This document shows positions 48,178-57,193 of a DNA stretch of 64,000 nucleotides, in pieces. The notes beneath the pieces are model-generated. The model saw only the letters and a program-made list of their open reading frames with translations, was not told the origin of the DNA and ran no database searches. The stretch is from Allofournierella massiliensis (GTDB lineage Bacteria > Bacillota > Clostridia > Oscillospirales > Ruminococcaceae), in NCBI RefSeq assembly GCF_004345265.1, contig NZ_SLUM01000013.1, positions 42,683-106,682 of the forward strand. Reading direction: 5' to 3'. Position numbers and translations under genes: made by a program. How positions within the stretch are numbered: position 1 is the stretch's first letter; every line of letters begins with the position of its first letter.

Positions 48178-49408
48178 GATCATCAGCCCGGGGCTGTACG
48201 ATGTCCACAGGGCTATCAGACAGGGCGGTGTCAACGAAGTGGTCCTCCCGGGCGGTCGTGGCAGCACCAAGAGCAGTTTCGCCAGTGTGGAGCTGATTCT
48301 TATGCTTTTGCGGCATCCAGATTGTCATGCAGTGGTACTGCGCAAGGTGGCCAATACCCTGCGCAACAGCGTATATGAACAAGTAGCCTGGGCAATCGCA
48401 GAACTTGGCTTAGAAAGCAGATTCGAGCTCACGGTGAGCCCAATGCGGGCGATCTACAAACCGACCGGGCAGCGGATCATGTTTTTCGGTTTGGATGACC
48501 CGGGCAAAATTAAATCCATCAAGGTTCCGTTTGGCTATGTGGGTCTGGTGTGGTTCGAGGAGCTGGACCAGTATTCCGGGCCGGAAGAGATCCGCAGTGC
48601 AGAGCAGTCGCTTTTTCGCGGCGGCTCTTTTTCTTTTGCGTTCAAGAGCTTCAACCCTCCGGCAATGGCCCGTAACTGGGCGAACCGATATGCGCTGGAG
48701 GAGCGCCCTGGGAAGCTGGTCTACCGATCGGACTACCGCAGCGTTCCGCCCCAATGGCTGGGGCCTCGATTCTTGGCGGATGCCGAGCACCTGCAGGCCA
48801 CGAACGAAACCGCATATCGCCACGAGTATCTGGGCGAGGTGGTGGGCAGCGGAACGCAGGTCTTTGAAAATCTGAATCTAACGGCCATCACTGATGAGGA
48901 GATTGCCCGGATGGAGCGGCGCTACCACGGGGTGGACTGGGGATGGTACCCTGACCCCTGGGCCTTCAACAGCTGCGGCTATGATGCCGCCAGAAAGGTT
49001 TTATATATCTGGGATGAATCTACTCGCCGACGCACTTCAAACGCAGATACGGCCCAAATCCTGCTGGATAAGGGCGTGTGTCAGGAGGATGGCCGTGAAG
49101 AGTATCTGACAGCAGATTCCGCGGAGGAAAAGAGCTGTGGTGATTATCGCGCACTGGGCCTGCCCTGCCGGGGAGCAGAAAAAGGCCCGGGCAGCGTGAA
49201 GGCGGGCATGAAGTGGCTGCAGAGCCTTGCGGAGATCCGCATCGATCCGGCCCGCTGCCCGGACACCGCCAAGGAATTCAGCGAGTACGAATATGAGAAG
49301 GATAAGAAGACCGGCGAGGTGCTGGAAGGTTACCCGGATCTGGATAACCACCACATCGATGCGGTGCGCTACGCGATGAGCCGGATCTGGAAGAGGAGGG
49401 GCGCATGA
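48158..49408 (+). CDS. Terminase large subunit
   Basis: This is the packaging motor (ATPase plus nuclease, 416 residues). Walker A is PGGRGSTKSS (about 31-40), and the Walker B-type acidic pair is VWFEELDQY. The nuclease acidic residues lie in GVDWGWYPD, LTADSAEEKS and LDNHHIDAVRYA, as in PBSX-type enzymes. The start is TTG, with AAGGAG somewhat distant, overlapping the small-subunit gene. Length is normal and motifs are intact. Confidence 0.93.
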   Translation: MTTSLSKIISPGLYDVHRAIRQGGVNEVVLPGGRGSTKSSFASVELILMLLRHPDCHAVVLRKVANTLRNSVYEQVAWAIAELGLESRFELTVSPMRAIYKPTGQRIMFFGLDDPGKIKSIKVPFGYVGLVWFEELDQYSGPEEIRSAEQSLFRGGSFSFAFKSFNPPAMARNWANRYALEERPGKLVYRSDYRSVPPQWLGPRFLADAEHLQATNETAYRHEYLGEVVGSGTQVFENLNLTAITDEEIARMERRYHGVDWGWYPDPWAFNSCGYDAARKVLYIWDESTRRRTSNADTAQILLDKGVCQEDGREEYLTADSAEEKSCGDYRALGLPCRGAEKGPGSVKAGMKWLQSLAEIRIDPARCPDTAKEFSEYEYEKDKKTGEVLEGYPDLDNHHIDAVRYAMSRIWKRRGA

Positions 49409-49620
49409 TCAAGAAATTTTATACCTGGATGCGGCTGCGTTTCCTGCCTGAGTGGGCACGCCGACAGCTGATGGAAGAAAACCAGAGGCTGGTGCGGCAA
49501 CTGGCAGAACTGCAGCATGAAAACCAGCGGCTGGAAAGCTACATTGAAGGGATGCAGGATGGACTGCGGCGTCAGCGCCGTGTGATTATCTACAACCAGG
49601 GCGTGGGGGTGAGCCGGTGA
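49405..49620 (+). CDS. Small coiled-coil phage protein
   Basis: This 71-residue protein is an amphipathic helix (residues 17-60), rich in Glu, Gln and Leu. ATGA overlap with terminase and GTGA overlap with portal show tight coupling. No family known; a head-assembly helper is a guess. Confidence 0.65.
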   Translation: MIKKFYTWMRLRFLPEWARRQLMEENQRLVRQLAELQHENQRLESYIEGMQDGLRRQRRVIIYNQGVGVSR

Positions 49621-50990
49621 GTTTCTTTGGCGCATTGCTGAATAACAAGGTCTATCATTTTGAGCAGGCTTATCCGGGGGCCAAGGATTGCACCTCTGCT
49701 GCCATGAGAACAGCTATCGAGGATTGGTTCCGCCTCTATTTCGACCGGGATGTGACCGACGAGGAGGACCCTTGCCAGCGGCTGCCCTACACGGTGGTGA
49801 GCAAGCTGAGCCGAACGTGCTTTGCGGAATACGAAGCAGCGGCCGGCGAAAAGCATCCATTTGTGATTGGTGTGCTGGATAGTCTGGAATCGGTGCGCAA
49901 AAAGGCGATGCAGCTGGCCATGATCGGCGGCGAGGCATGGCTGAAACCGGTGCCGGGACCTACCGGGTTTTCCTTCACTGTAATGCGTCGGGATATGGTT
50001 ACGGTGTTGGGCCGGGGACCGGACGGCGAGGCCACCGCACTGGGCAGCGCTGAGCTGACCACGGAAAACGGCAAATTCTACACGCTGCTGGAACGACGCA
50101 GCCTGGACGAAGCGGGCCGGCTGGTGATTGAGAATAAACTCTTTTGCAGCTGGGATGGACAAAGTATCGGCACCCAGGTAGGGCTTACCGCTTTGCCACA
50201 ATATGCTGCGCTGGAGCCGAAGGCGGTGGTGGGCGATGTTGGCGGTATCGGTCTCGTGGGCCTGAAGGTGCCCCTGGAGAACTGTGTAGATGGCAGCGCT
50301 GATCCGGTGAGCGTTTACGCTGCAGCGGCCGGCCTGATTCACAACATCAACCGAAACGAGAGACAGCTCAGCCGGGAGTTCGACCACGGCGAGAGCCGGG
50401 TGTTCGCATCGGCGGACCTGCTGGACAAGCGTAAGAACGGCCGCCCGGTGCTGCCGCCCGGCCTATTCGTGGGCATCGACGACGATATCGCCAACACCGG
50501 CGTCACTGTGTTTGCCCCCACCCTGCGGCAGGAGAGTTTTCTGGCCCGCAAGCGAGAATACCTGCGCAACGTTGAGAGCCTGATCGGCCTGAAGCGGGGT
50601 ATTCTGGGGGAGGTGGAGGCAGCTCAGCGCACTGCCACCGAGGTGACCAGCAGTCAGGGCGATTACAGCCTGACCATTCAGGATCTGCAGCAGATGTGGG
50701 AAGCAGCTGTGCGGTGCACCGTAGTGCTGTGCGGCAAACTGGGCAAACTGTACCGAGTCCCCGGCGCTTTCGAACCGGACCCGGAACGGGCGGTGTGCAT
50801 TGACTGGGGCAACGGCGTTCTGTATGACAAGGACAAAGAATGGGCCGAGACTATGCAGCTGGTGAGTGCAGGAATGCTCAAGCCGGAGATTGCCCTGGCT
50901 TGGAAATACGGCCTGCCCTGGGAGACTGCCAGTGATCTGCAGAAGGTGCGCGAGAAATACATGCCTGAGCTGGAATCCATGCTGGAATAA
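49617..50990 (+). CDS. Phage portal protein
   Basis: The 457-residue protein forms the ring through which DNA enters the head. Its length, its position after terminase, its overlap with the preceding gene and its fold-typical segments (LIHNINRNERQLSREFDHGE, FLARKREYLRNVESLIGLK, RTATEVTSSQGDYSL) fit the SPP1 Gp6-like portal family. Confidence 0.88.
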   Translation: MSFFGALLNNKVYHFEQAYPGAKDCTSAAMRTAIEDWFRLYFDRDVTDEEDPCQRLPYTVVSKLSRTCFAEYEAAAGEKHPFVIGVLDSLESVRKKAMQLAMIGGEAWLKPVPGPTGFSFTVMRRDMVTVLGRGPDGEATALGSAELTTENGKFYTLLERRSLDEAGRLVIENKLFCSWDGQSIGTQVGLTALPQYAALEPKAVVGDVGGIGLVGLKVPLENCVDGSADPVSVYAAAAGLIHNINRNERQLSREFDHGESRVFASADLLDKRKNGRPVLPPGLFVGIDDDIANTGVTVFAPTLRQESFLARKREYLRNVESLIGLKRGILGEVEAAQRTATEVTSSQGDYSLTIQDLQQMWEAAVRCTVVLCGKLGKLYRVPGAFEPDPERAVCIDWGNGVLYDKDKEWAETMQLVSAGMLKPEIALAWKYGLPWETASDLQKVREKYMPELESMLE

Positions 50991-51004
50991 GGGGGGTGTA
51001 GGCC

Positions 51005-52645
51005 GTGGCTCTGACCCCGGAACAGATTGCAGGTTATCAGGTAGCGGCGGAGGAGATCGCGCAGCCGGTTATCGAGTGGCTGCTGAAAGACATCGTTGAG
51101 CGGGTCCTGGAAGCCGGTAAGATGACCAGCACCGCTGCCTATGAGGCATATCGGGCCGAGGCGCTTGGGCTGGCTCGGAAAGACCTGCAAAAATACCTGA
51201 AGGCTCAGCTGAAGGTTACGAAAAAGCAGGCCGAGCAGCTGCTTTCAAGCGCTGCGGAATTTGCCCAAAAGGATGACTATGCCCGTGTAGGGGTGTGGGC
51301 CACCGAAGCGGATGCAGGGAGTCTGCTGCAGCTGACGGAGGCTGCTGTAAAGCTGGCCGGAGAGCAGCTGGAGAATATTACTCAGACCATGGGAATGGTT
51401 TCTCCCGCCACAGGTAAGCCTCTGCCGTTGCAGGACGTGTATCGGGAGTGCATGGATGAGGCATTCAAACTGGTGGCCACAGGCGCCACCAGCGCCAGCG
51501 AGGCGGCCAGACAGGCAACCCGCAAGCTGGCCGGGCGCGGTATTGTGACCATCGACTATGCCAGCGGCATCAGCACAGAACTGGGAGCAGCTGTACGGCG
51601 CAACCTGATGGGTGGCATGGGTCTGCTGGTGGAGCAGGTTACCCAACAGAACCATGATGCGCTGGGCTGCAACGGCTGGGAGATCAGTGCCCACGCCAAC
51701 AGCGCCCCCGACCACGAGCCGATCCAGGGCCGACAGTACAGTGATGCAGAGTTCCAGCGTCTGAATGGCAACCTCGCGCGGCGCATCGGTACGCTGAACT
51801 GCGGCCATGTGGCTTTCCCCATCTTGCTGGGGATAAATAGTCCGCAGTATACAGATGCGGAGCTGGAAGCCTTCCGGCAGGACAATGCCCGGGGCGTTAC
51901 TTACGAGGGCCGGCACATGACCGGCTACGAGGCTACCCAGTACCAGAACCGTATTGAGCGGAATATCCGCACCCAGAAGCAGCGTGTGCTGATGAGCGAA
52001 TTGGCCGGGGATGAGTCGCAGCTGCTCACCGACCGGATCAAGCTGGCCCGACTGAATCAGGAGTATACCCGCTTCAACAAAGCCATGGGTTTCAAGAGTC
52101 GGGCAGAAAGGTTGGAGGTTGTGGGGTGGAGCCGCCGGCAGGCTGGGAAAGCGAGGGCAAGTGCAAAGGCACACCACGCCGAATGGCTTAAATCCATTGG
52201 CGCGGAAAGCACAGAGCTGAATACACTTGCAAAATACTACGATGGGAAGTATAATAAATCTCCTGAGTATGAACTGCTCAAAGGATACAACGCCGCAGTC
52301 GAAAAAGGCGACATATCCCCTCTGGTTGGCTTTGATGTTTACAAAGAAACAAGTCAAAAGATACAGCAGGTCATGGTTGGGCAAAAAACTTCCACCGGAG
52401 TGGAAATTGAAAGTTTTTCCACGCATTTCATTGACCGGGTGATTGGTCAAGTAGCAGAGCCGCATCCGGGTAAAAGAACAGGCGTGAGCGTTGAGGTTGC
52501 GTTGGCTGCTTTGCAAAATCCGGTGAAATTAGGTGAGATTCGTACAATAAGCGAATCTGATGTGCGCCAAACGTTTTTTGGAGAAAAAGCGACAGTTACG
52601 ATTGCTGTCAATGATGGCCGCCTGATTCAAACAAACCCAATGTGA
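51005..52645 (+). CDS. Phage minor capsid protein with C-terminal toxin-like domain (MuF-type polymorphic toxin candidate)
   Basis: Residues 1 to ~375 match the Phage_min_cap2/MuF-like minor head protein placed after portal: ISAHANSAPDHEPIQG, then NCGHVAFPILLG. From about residue 404 to 546 the DNA becomes clearly AT-richer and the protein changes character. This part has FSTHFIDRVIGQ with His474 and Arg478, then KRTGVS (Arg491), ALAALQNPVKLGEI and the ending VNDGRLIQTNPM, a pattern like the Barnase/EndoU/ColicinE5-type (BECR) nuclease tails found on phage head proteins. A toxin delivered with the phage DNA is the inference. Upstream of the small gene, ends 20 bases before it. Confidence 0.8.
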   Translation: MALTPEQIAGYQVAAEEIAQPVIEWLLKDIVERVLEAGKMTSTAAYEAYRAEALGLARKDLQKYLKAQLKVTKKQAEQLLSSAAEFAQKDDYARVGVWATEADAGSLLQLTEAAVKLAGEQLENITQTMGMVSPATGKPLPLQDVYRECMDEAFKLVATGATSASEAARQATRKLAGRGIVTIDYASGISTELGAAVRRNLMGGMGLLVEQVTQQNHDALGCNGWEISAHANSAPDHEPIQGRQYSDAEFQRLNGNLARRIGTLNCGHVAFPILLGINSPQYTDAELEAFRQDNARGVTYEGRHMTGYEATQYQNRIERNIRTQKQRVLMSELAGDESQLLTDRIKLARLNQEYTRFNKAMGFKSRAERLEVVGWSRRQAGKARASAKAHHAEWLKSIGAESTELNTLAKYYDGKYNKSPEYELLKGYNAAVEKGDISPLVGFDVYKETSQKIQQVMVGQKTSTGVEIESFSTHFIDRVIGQVAEPHPGKRTGVSVEVALAALQNPVKLGEIRTISESDVRQTFFGEKATVTIAVNDGRLIQTNPM

Positions 52646-52665
52646 CAACAAAGGAGGGGGATCTC

Positions 52666-52872
52666 ATGATTTGTATGCAAGCAAATACGAGGGCGTTTCT
52701 TGAAAAGAATTTGCCGGAAGCGCTGGAAATGCAAAACATCCGAGATGTCTTGGAGGCTTTGTATATTTTGATTGACGAAAAAGGCTTTGCCCCCCCTAAG
52801 TACGAGGATTACAACGACTTTGGCCGCGAAGCGCAGCGTGCCTATGATGATTTGTATTTGAGCAACACATAA
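52666..52872 (+). CDS. Small acidic protein, putative immunity gene to the toxin-like tail
   Basis: A 68-residue acidic, helical protein (MICMQANTRAFLEKNLPEAL) lies 20 bases after the capsid-toxin gene, with GGAGGGGG before its ATG and the same AT-rich composition. A strong terminator follows. The location, size and composition suit an immunity protein that blocks the C-terminal domain of the previous gene. Homology was not tested. Confidence 0.6.
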   Translation: MICMQANTRAFLEKNLPEALEMQNIRDVLEALYILIDEKGFAPPKYEDYNDFGREAQRAYDDLYLSNT

Positions 52873-52873
52873 G

Positions 52874-52907
52874 AAAAAACCACCCTGCCTTGCAAGGTGG
52901 TTTTTTT
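52874..52907 (+). terminator. Terminator after the toxin/immunity-like pair
   Basis: AACCACC pairs with GGTGGTT, with three more inner pairs and T7. It lies within an otherwise continuous structural operon. Confidence 0.88.
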
Positions 52908-53047
52908 ATGCCCACCTTGGCCGCATGAAGCCGGGGCGGGCTATTTTTATACTCAAAATACCCCCGGCCCGGGGGACTATAAGCAGGGCACCGCAGTAGG
53001 GGGACTGGCCCCACAAAAAGGACAGCGGAATCAAGGAAGGAGACCAT
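52908..53047 (+). other. Intergenic leader before the scaffold gene
   Basis: GC-rich palindromes (CCCCCGGCCCGGGGG) are present. No gene was seen and no clear promoter; TATACT at 52948-52953 lacks a -35. Confidence 0.4.
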
Positions 53048-53605
53048 ATGTTGGAATGGCTGAAGGAGATCCTGGGTGATAGCTACACCGAGGAGATCGA
53101 CAAGAAGGTGAGCGCTGAGATTGGTAAGGCCTTTGTGGCCAAGGTGGATTTTGACGCCAAGAACACCGAGAACAAGACCCTGAAAAGTCAGCTGACCGAG
53201 GCAAACAAGAGGATCCAGGCCTTCGAGGACATGGATATCGAAGCGGTACGCCGGGAAGCTGCCGACTGGAAGAAGAAGGCCGAGCAGGCCGAAAAGGATG
53301 CCGCGGCACAGGTGGAGGCCGTGCGCTTCGATGCACAGCTGGATTCCGCCATTGGCAAGGCCAAGGGCCGCAATGCAAAGGCCATCAAGGCGCTGCTGGA
53401 TGTGGATACCCTGCGGGCCAGCAAGGACCCGGACAAGGACATTTCCGCTGCGCTGGAGCAGCTGGCCAAAGACAACGACTATCTGTTTGATACTGGCAAC
53501 CCGCCCCCTCCCTATGCAGGCGGTACCGGCGGCAGCCCGGCCGGCGGCGACCCGGATGCGGCGCTGCGTGCGGCGTTTGGCCTGCCCGCAGCGGAAAACA
53601 AGTGA
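53048..53605 (+). CDS. Phage scaffolding protein (GP20-like)
   Basis: This 185-residue protein is almost entirely coiled coil (about 20-125), acidic and basic alternating, starting MLEWLKEILGDSY and ending in a Gly/Pro-rich linker and a short helix. It guides capsid assembly and is lost in the mature head. AAGGAGA precedes the ATG. It lies directly ahead of the major capsid gene, as in related phages. Confidence 0.88.
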   Translation: MLEWLKEILGDSYTEEIDKKVSAEIGKAFVAKVDFDAKNTENKTLKSQLTEANKRIQAFEDMDIEAVRREAADWKKKAEQAEKDAAAQVEAVRFDAQLDSAIGKAKGRNAKAIKALLDVDTLRASKDPDKDISAALEQLAKDNDYLFDTGNPPPPYAGGTGGSPAGGDPDAALRAAFGLPAAENK

Positions 53606-53630
53606 TTTTTGAAAAGTGAGGTAAGAGAAT

Positions 53631-54509
53631 ATGGCAAACACGATCGAACTGGCAAAAAAGTACATCCCCATGCTGGATGAGGTATACAAGAATGCATCCC
53701 TGACCGCGAAGCTGGATGGCGCACCCGAACTGGCGCAGCAGGGCGCCAATGCGAATGAGCTGATCGTCCCCATGCTGGATATGCAGGGCCTGGGCGACTA
53801 CGACCGCAACAGCGGTTATGCGTCCGGCAACGTGACAATGACCAACGAAACCGTGAAGTGCAACTTCGACCGCGGCCGCATGTTCACTGTAGACAACATG
53901 GACAACGCTGAGACCGCCGGTCTGGCCTTTGGCCGCCTGGCGGGTGAGTTCATCCGCACCAAGGTGGTGCCTGAGCTGGACGCTTTCCGCTTTGCCAGCT
54001 ACTGCGGCAAGAGCGGCATCACCAAGAAGGAAGAGACCCTGAACGACGGCGCAGCCGTACTGGCGGCCCTGCGGGTGGCCATCACCGCCATGGACGAAGC
54101 CGAGGTGCCCATGGAAGACCGCCACCTCTTCATCACCCCCACCCTGGACGGCATGATCGCCGATCTGGACACCACCAAGAGCCGGGAGATCCTGGCCCGC
54201 TTCGCCAGCAAGACGCTGGTTCCCCAGACTCGCTTCTACACTGCCATCGATCAGAAGGACGGCCACACCGGCGGGCAGGAAGCCGGCGGTTATACCAAGG
54301 CTTCTTCCGGCGGTGCCGATCTGAACTTCATGGTCATCCACAAGCCCGCCCTGATTCAGTTCGAGAAGCATGTGGCCCCCAAGATCGTGACCCCTGAGCA
54401 GAATCAGGACGCGGACGCCTACAAGTACGGCTACCGCAATGTTGGTATCGCTGATGTGTACAAGAACAAGGTGAAGGGTGTATACGCCAGCTACAAATCC
54501 GCTGGTTGA
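53631..54509 (+). CDS. Major capsid protein (HK97-type)
   Basis: The 292-residue protein is the likely shell subunit. The region with MTNETVKCNFDRGRMFTVDNMDNAETAG, in pieces, and the A-domain-like MVIHKPALIQFEKH fit HK97-fold capsids of Firmicute siphoviruses. It follows the scaffold gene and precedes connectors. GAGGTAAG lies before the ATG. No protease gene is seen nearby. Confidence 0.85.
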   Translation: MANTIELAKKYIPMLDEVYKNASLTAKLDGAPELAQQGANANELIVPMLDMQGLGDYDRNSGYASGNVTMTNETVKCNFDRGRMFTVDNMDNAETAGLAFGRLAGEFIRTKVVPELDAFRFASYCGKSGITKKEETLNDGAAVLAALRVAITAMDEAEVPMEDRHLFITPTLDGMIADLDTTKSREILARFASKTLVPQTRFYTAIDQKDGHTGGQEAGGYTKASSGGADLNFMVIHKPALIQFEKHVAPKIVTPEQNQDADAYKYGYRNVGIADVYKNKVKGVYASYKSAG

Positions 54510-54522
54510 TGGAGGTGCGCGT

Positions 54523-54678
54523 ATGGGCAGAATTGTAGGCTACCTGGTACCCAAGAAACCGGCCGAAAAGAAGCAGGAGGCAGAGAAGCCCGTTATGGAT
54601 ACCACCGCTGTGGATACCACCGTTGTGGAGAGCCCAGCCCCGGGGAAATCCAAGAAGAAGGTGCAGGATGATGCGTAA
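54523..54678 (+). CDS. Small Lys/Glu-rich phage protein
   Basis: This 51-residue protein MGRIVGYLVPKKPAEKK has a charged, disordered tail and resembles the small head-associated open frames found after capsid genes. GGAGG precedes the ATG at 54523. It overlaps the next gene by eight bases. Confidence 0.6.
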   Translation: MGRIVGYLVPKKPAEKKQEAEKPVMDTTAVDTTVVESPAPGKSKKKVQDDA

Positions 54679-54946
54679 AATCGACAAGCGACTGCTGGAC
54701 CCTCGTAGCGAGGTTGAAGTCGCAGAGAATTTCAACCGCGTACTTGCTCTGGTCGATGAAGCCAGTGGGGCGGAAGGCCCCGCTGGTCCGCAAGGGGACC
54801 CGGGCCCCAAGGGTGACCCTGGTGTTGGCATCAAGACCATCGCCGGCAGTATCGATGGCAGCAATAAGCTGACCTTGACCATTACCCTGACGGATGAGAC
54901 CACGCAAACGGTCGAGGGGACGCTTACCCCGCCTGCTGCGGGTTAA
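54671..54946 (+). CDS. Collagen-like phage head-region protein
   Basis: The 91-residue protein has six GxY triplets (GAEGPAGPQGDPGPKGDPG, about residues 34-52) between a helical N-terminus and a beta-rich C-terminus. Such triplets occur in phage fibres and head decorations. Start ATG at 54671 (or 54668). Its position between capsid and connector suggests a head fibre. Confidence 0.7.
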   Translation: MRKIDKRLLDPRSEVEVAENFNRVLALVDEASGAEGPAGPQGDPGPKGDPGVGIKTIAGSIDGSNKLTLTITLTDETTQTVEGTLTPPAAG

Positions 54947-54960
54947 GGAGGTGTGGCGCG

Positions 54961-55320
54961 GTGGTTGAATTTGCGTTTTACCGGGATGTATATGGCGGTG
55001 ACAGTGTGCCGGAAGGAGAGTTCCGGGCGTATGCCCGAGACGCTTCGGCTCATCTGGAACGCTACAAGCGCATCTATTCCGTAACGCCCACGGCCGAAAA
55101 CAGCGAACAGATGGCCCTGTGTGCCATGATCGATGCACTGTACTATTTCGACTGGGTGCGAAGCGGCGGGGCGGCTGCCAGCGTGAGTGTTGGCAGTGTG
55201 AGCAGCAGCCGGGCGCAGGGTGTGCAGCCGGATCTGAGCCCGGCCGCCCAGAATCGTGAGCTTTACCGCTGCGCCCAGCTCTATCTGGATATTTACCGTG
55301 GGACCGAAAGGGGATGGTGA
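54961..55320 (+). CDS. Head-tail connector protein (Gp6-like)
   Basis: This 119-residue protein follows the capsid genes, where the adaptor ring protein belongs. DASAHLERYKRIYSVTPTAENSEQMALC, in pieces, and the helical YDWVRSGG-type centre fit the family of DNA packaging/head-tail connector proteins. GTG start with AAGGAGG upstream. Confidence 0.75.
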   Translation: MVEFAFYRDVYGGDSVPEGEFRAYARDASAHLERYKRIYSVTPTAENSEQMALCAMIDALYYFDWVRSGGAAASVSVGSVSSSRAQGVQPDLSPAAQNRELYRCAQLYLDIYRGTERGW

Positions 55321-55321
55321 T

Positions 55322-55762
55322 ATGTTCAGAGTAAGACCTGGCCCGCCGGTGGATTACAGTCTGTGTAACCAGACTGTCACGTTGTACCATGCAGATTTAA
55401 AAAACGGTTTTCAATGCACCCGAACCCTGTTTCGCGGTGCATTTTTTGACGCCAAGAAGGTGCAGACCGTGGACAAAATCGGCAGGCAGGAGGCAAACAG
55501 TTTCCTGCTTGTTCTTCCATCCGGGTGGGATGGCCGCCCGGTGTGGGTGGATGCGGCAGCCGCACAGCCTCTTGGTGCAGATCAAACGGTGTTTTCCTTG
55601 GCGGCCGGGGACAAGGTGTTTCTGGGCGATGGCCCGGAGATTTCTGATCGGACGGACTGGGGGAATTTTATCCCGGCCAGTGTGCCGGGGCTGGTTGTGG
55701 TCAAGGACGTGGATGTGAAATACTGGAACGCTGCGGTGTGCCATATTGAGGCGGGTGGTTGA
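55322..55762 (+). CDS. Head-tail joining or minor capsid protein
   Basis: A 146-residue beta-rich protein, starting MFRVRPGPPVDYSLCNQTVT with a GDGPEISDRTDWGNFIP segment. By position (second after the connector) it is the head closure or stopper protein. No firm family. Confidence 0.65.
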   Translation: MFRVRPGPPVDYSLCNQTVTLYHADLKNGFQCTRTLFRGAFFDAKKVQTVDKIGRQEANSFLLVLPSGWDGRPVWVDAAAAQPLGADQTVFSLAAGDKVFLGDGPEISDRTDWGNFIPASVPGLVVVKDVDVKYWNAAVCHIEAGG

Positions 55763-55763
55763 T

Positions 55764-56228
55764 ATGGCGAATAAGAAACAGCTTTTCCGCCTGCCGGATG
55801 GGACCGTGGCATATCTGGAGATGCACAGTGTGAAGCGAATCCTGAAAGACAAAGGTCTGGCTCCGGATGGGTATGTGCAGATGTTTCACACCCAGAACGT
55901 GCTGCGGCGTATCGTGAAGTACATGCCCTATCAGAGTGGCATGACCGTTAAGGTTACGGTGGCGCAGACTAATATCCGCAAACCGCTGATCGTTACTGAC
56001 ACGCCTTACGCCCGGTTCCTCTTCAACGGTAAGCTTATGGTCAGCGATGTGACCGGAAGCCCCTGGGCGAGAAAGGGAGAGACCAAGCATGTCGTGAACC
56101 GTCCTCTGGATTACACCAAAACCAAAAATCCGAAAGCCGGACCCTTCTGGGACCGTGCGCTTTCCGCAGCGGAAGGCCCTGCCATGGCTGCAGATGTGCA
56201 GAGGTATATCAGGAGTAAGGGAGGGTAA
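55764..56228 (+). CDS. Minor capsid protein (Minor_capsid_2-like)
   Basis: A 154-residue protein with a helical start, YARFLFNGKLMVSDVTG and LDYTKTKNPKAGPFWDRAL near the end. These segments are typical of phage minor capsid/head-tail joining proteins in the position of the tail completion protein. ATG at 55764 follows the previous stop by one base. Confidence 0.75.
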   Translation: MANKKQLFRLPDGTVAYLEMHSVKRILKDKGLAPDGYVQMFHTQNVLRRIVKYMPYQSGMTVKVTVAQTNIRKPLIVTDTPYARFLFNGKLMVSDVTGSPWARKGETKHVVNRPLDYTKTKNPKAGPFWDRALSAAEGPAMAADVQRYIRSKGG

Positions 56229-56231
56229 TGG

Positions 56232-56687
56232 ATGAACCAAAAAAGTGATCTGGATCGGCTGAGGGAGTGGCTTGGGACCTATCCCGGGTATGATCTGGCC
56301 GCAAACATGTTGGTGGACTATCTGGACAGCATCCCGGGCAGCAAAAGCCTGCGGCCGGGTGGGCTGGTGGAGATCAGCCGCAATGAGGATATCCTGGGCA
56401 ATGTGACTGTGAGTAACCAGTATAACTTCGGCTTGTATATTGCGGTGGCGAAAAGCCCTGGGGATGGTGCGAGCGCGGCCTATAACGCTGACTGGGTGCT
56501 AGATTTCCAGCGCTGGGTCCAACAGCAGAGCATTACGCACAGGGCCCCTACCTTTGGCAATATCGATCAACAACAGGAGCGCATCAAGGCACAGAACGGC
56601 GAACTGTACGACACTGACCAGGATGGAGTTGGGCTCTACATCGTGGCTTTGAGCGCGGAATTCAAAGAAAAGTATGAGGTGATCTGA
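56232..56687 (+). CDS. Tail terminator protein (Minor_capsid_3-like)
   Basis: This 151-residue protein with LREWLGTYPGYDLAANMLVDYL, in pieces, and a GLYIVALSAEFKEKYE ending is in the position of the tail terminator, which caps the tail tube. It resembles the family called Minor_capsid_3. Its last base is shared with the next ATG. Confidence 0.7.
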   Translation: MNQKSDLDRLREWLGTYPGYDLAANMLVDYLDSIPGSKSLRPGGLVEISRNEDILGNVTVSNQYNFGLYIAVAKSPGDGASAAYNADWVLDFQRWVQQQSITHRAPTFGNIDQQQERIKAQNGELYDTDQDGVGLYIVALSAEFKEKYEVI

Positions 56688-57187
56688 TGGCAAAAATCGA
56701 ACGAAAGTATATGGCCCACTATATCGATGCAGCACTCCCCAGCGTATCGAAGGGCAGCCCCAACTATGTGCGGCTGGGCAAAGATCTGGAGGAATACAGC
56801 CCTGAGCTGAGCGCCAACGTAGAGAAAAAGCAAAACATTCTGGGCGAAAGCAGCATCATGCTGACCAGCTACGAAAAGAGCGGCAGCGTGGAACCCTACT
56901 ACGCAGAAAAGGACGATCCTCTTTTTGCCCGGCTGCAGGGCATTGTTGATGAGTGCAAGATTCTGGATGATTGCAATACCACTGTGGTGGAGGTGCATCT
57001 GTGGGAAGAGGCGGACCCTGAAAAAGGCTACCCTGCGGTCAAGGACGATGCGGTGATCGAGGTAAGCAGCTATGGTGGCGATGCTACCGGTTACCAGATT
57101 CCTTTCAATCTGCACTACAGCGGCAAGCCCGTGAAGGGCCACTTCAAAGTGGACACCAAGACCTTCACCGTGGACGAAGAAGAGTAA
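56687..57187 (+). CDS. Major tail (tube) protein
   Basis: The 166-residue beta-sandwich protein forms the tail tube. Position after the terminator and before the chaperones, plus its acidic C-terminal end and segments SNVEKKQNILG-like (LSANVEKKQNILGES) and KGHFKVDTKTFTVDE, agree with tail tube proteins of this phage group. It is followed by a hairpin terminator. Confidence 0.82.
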   Translation: MAKIERKYMAHYIDAALPSVSKGSPNYVRLGKDLEEYSPELSANVEKKQNILGESSIMLTSYEKSGSVEPYYAEKDDPLFARLQGIVDECKILDDCNTTVVEVHLWEEADPEKGYPAVKDDAVIEVSSYGGDATGYQIPFNLHYSGKPVKGHFKVDTKTFTVDEEE

Positions 57188-57193
57188 GCATAC

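Noticed and set aside
47407..48270. A 287-codon minus-strand frame opposite the terminase small subunit
   Set aside because: It overlaps TerS and the untranslated leader, has no motif, and runs against the whole late operon.
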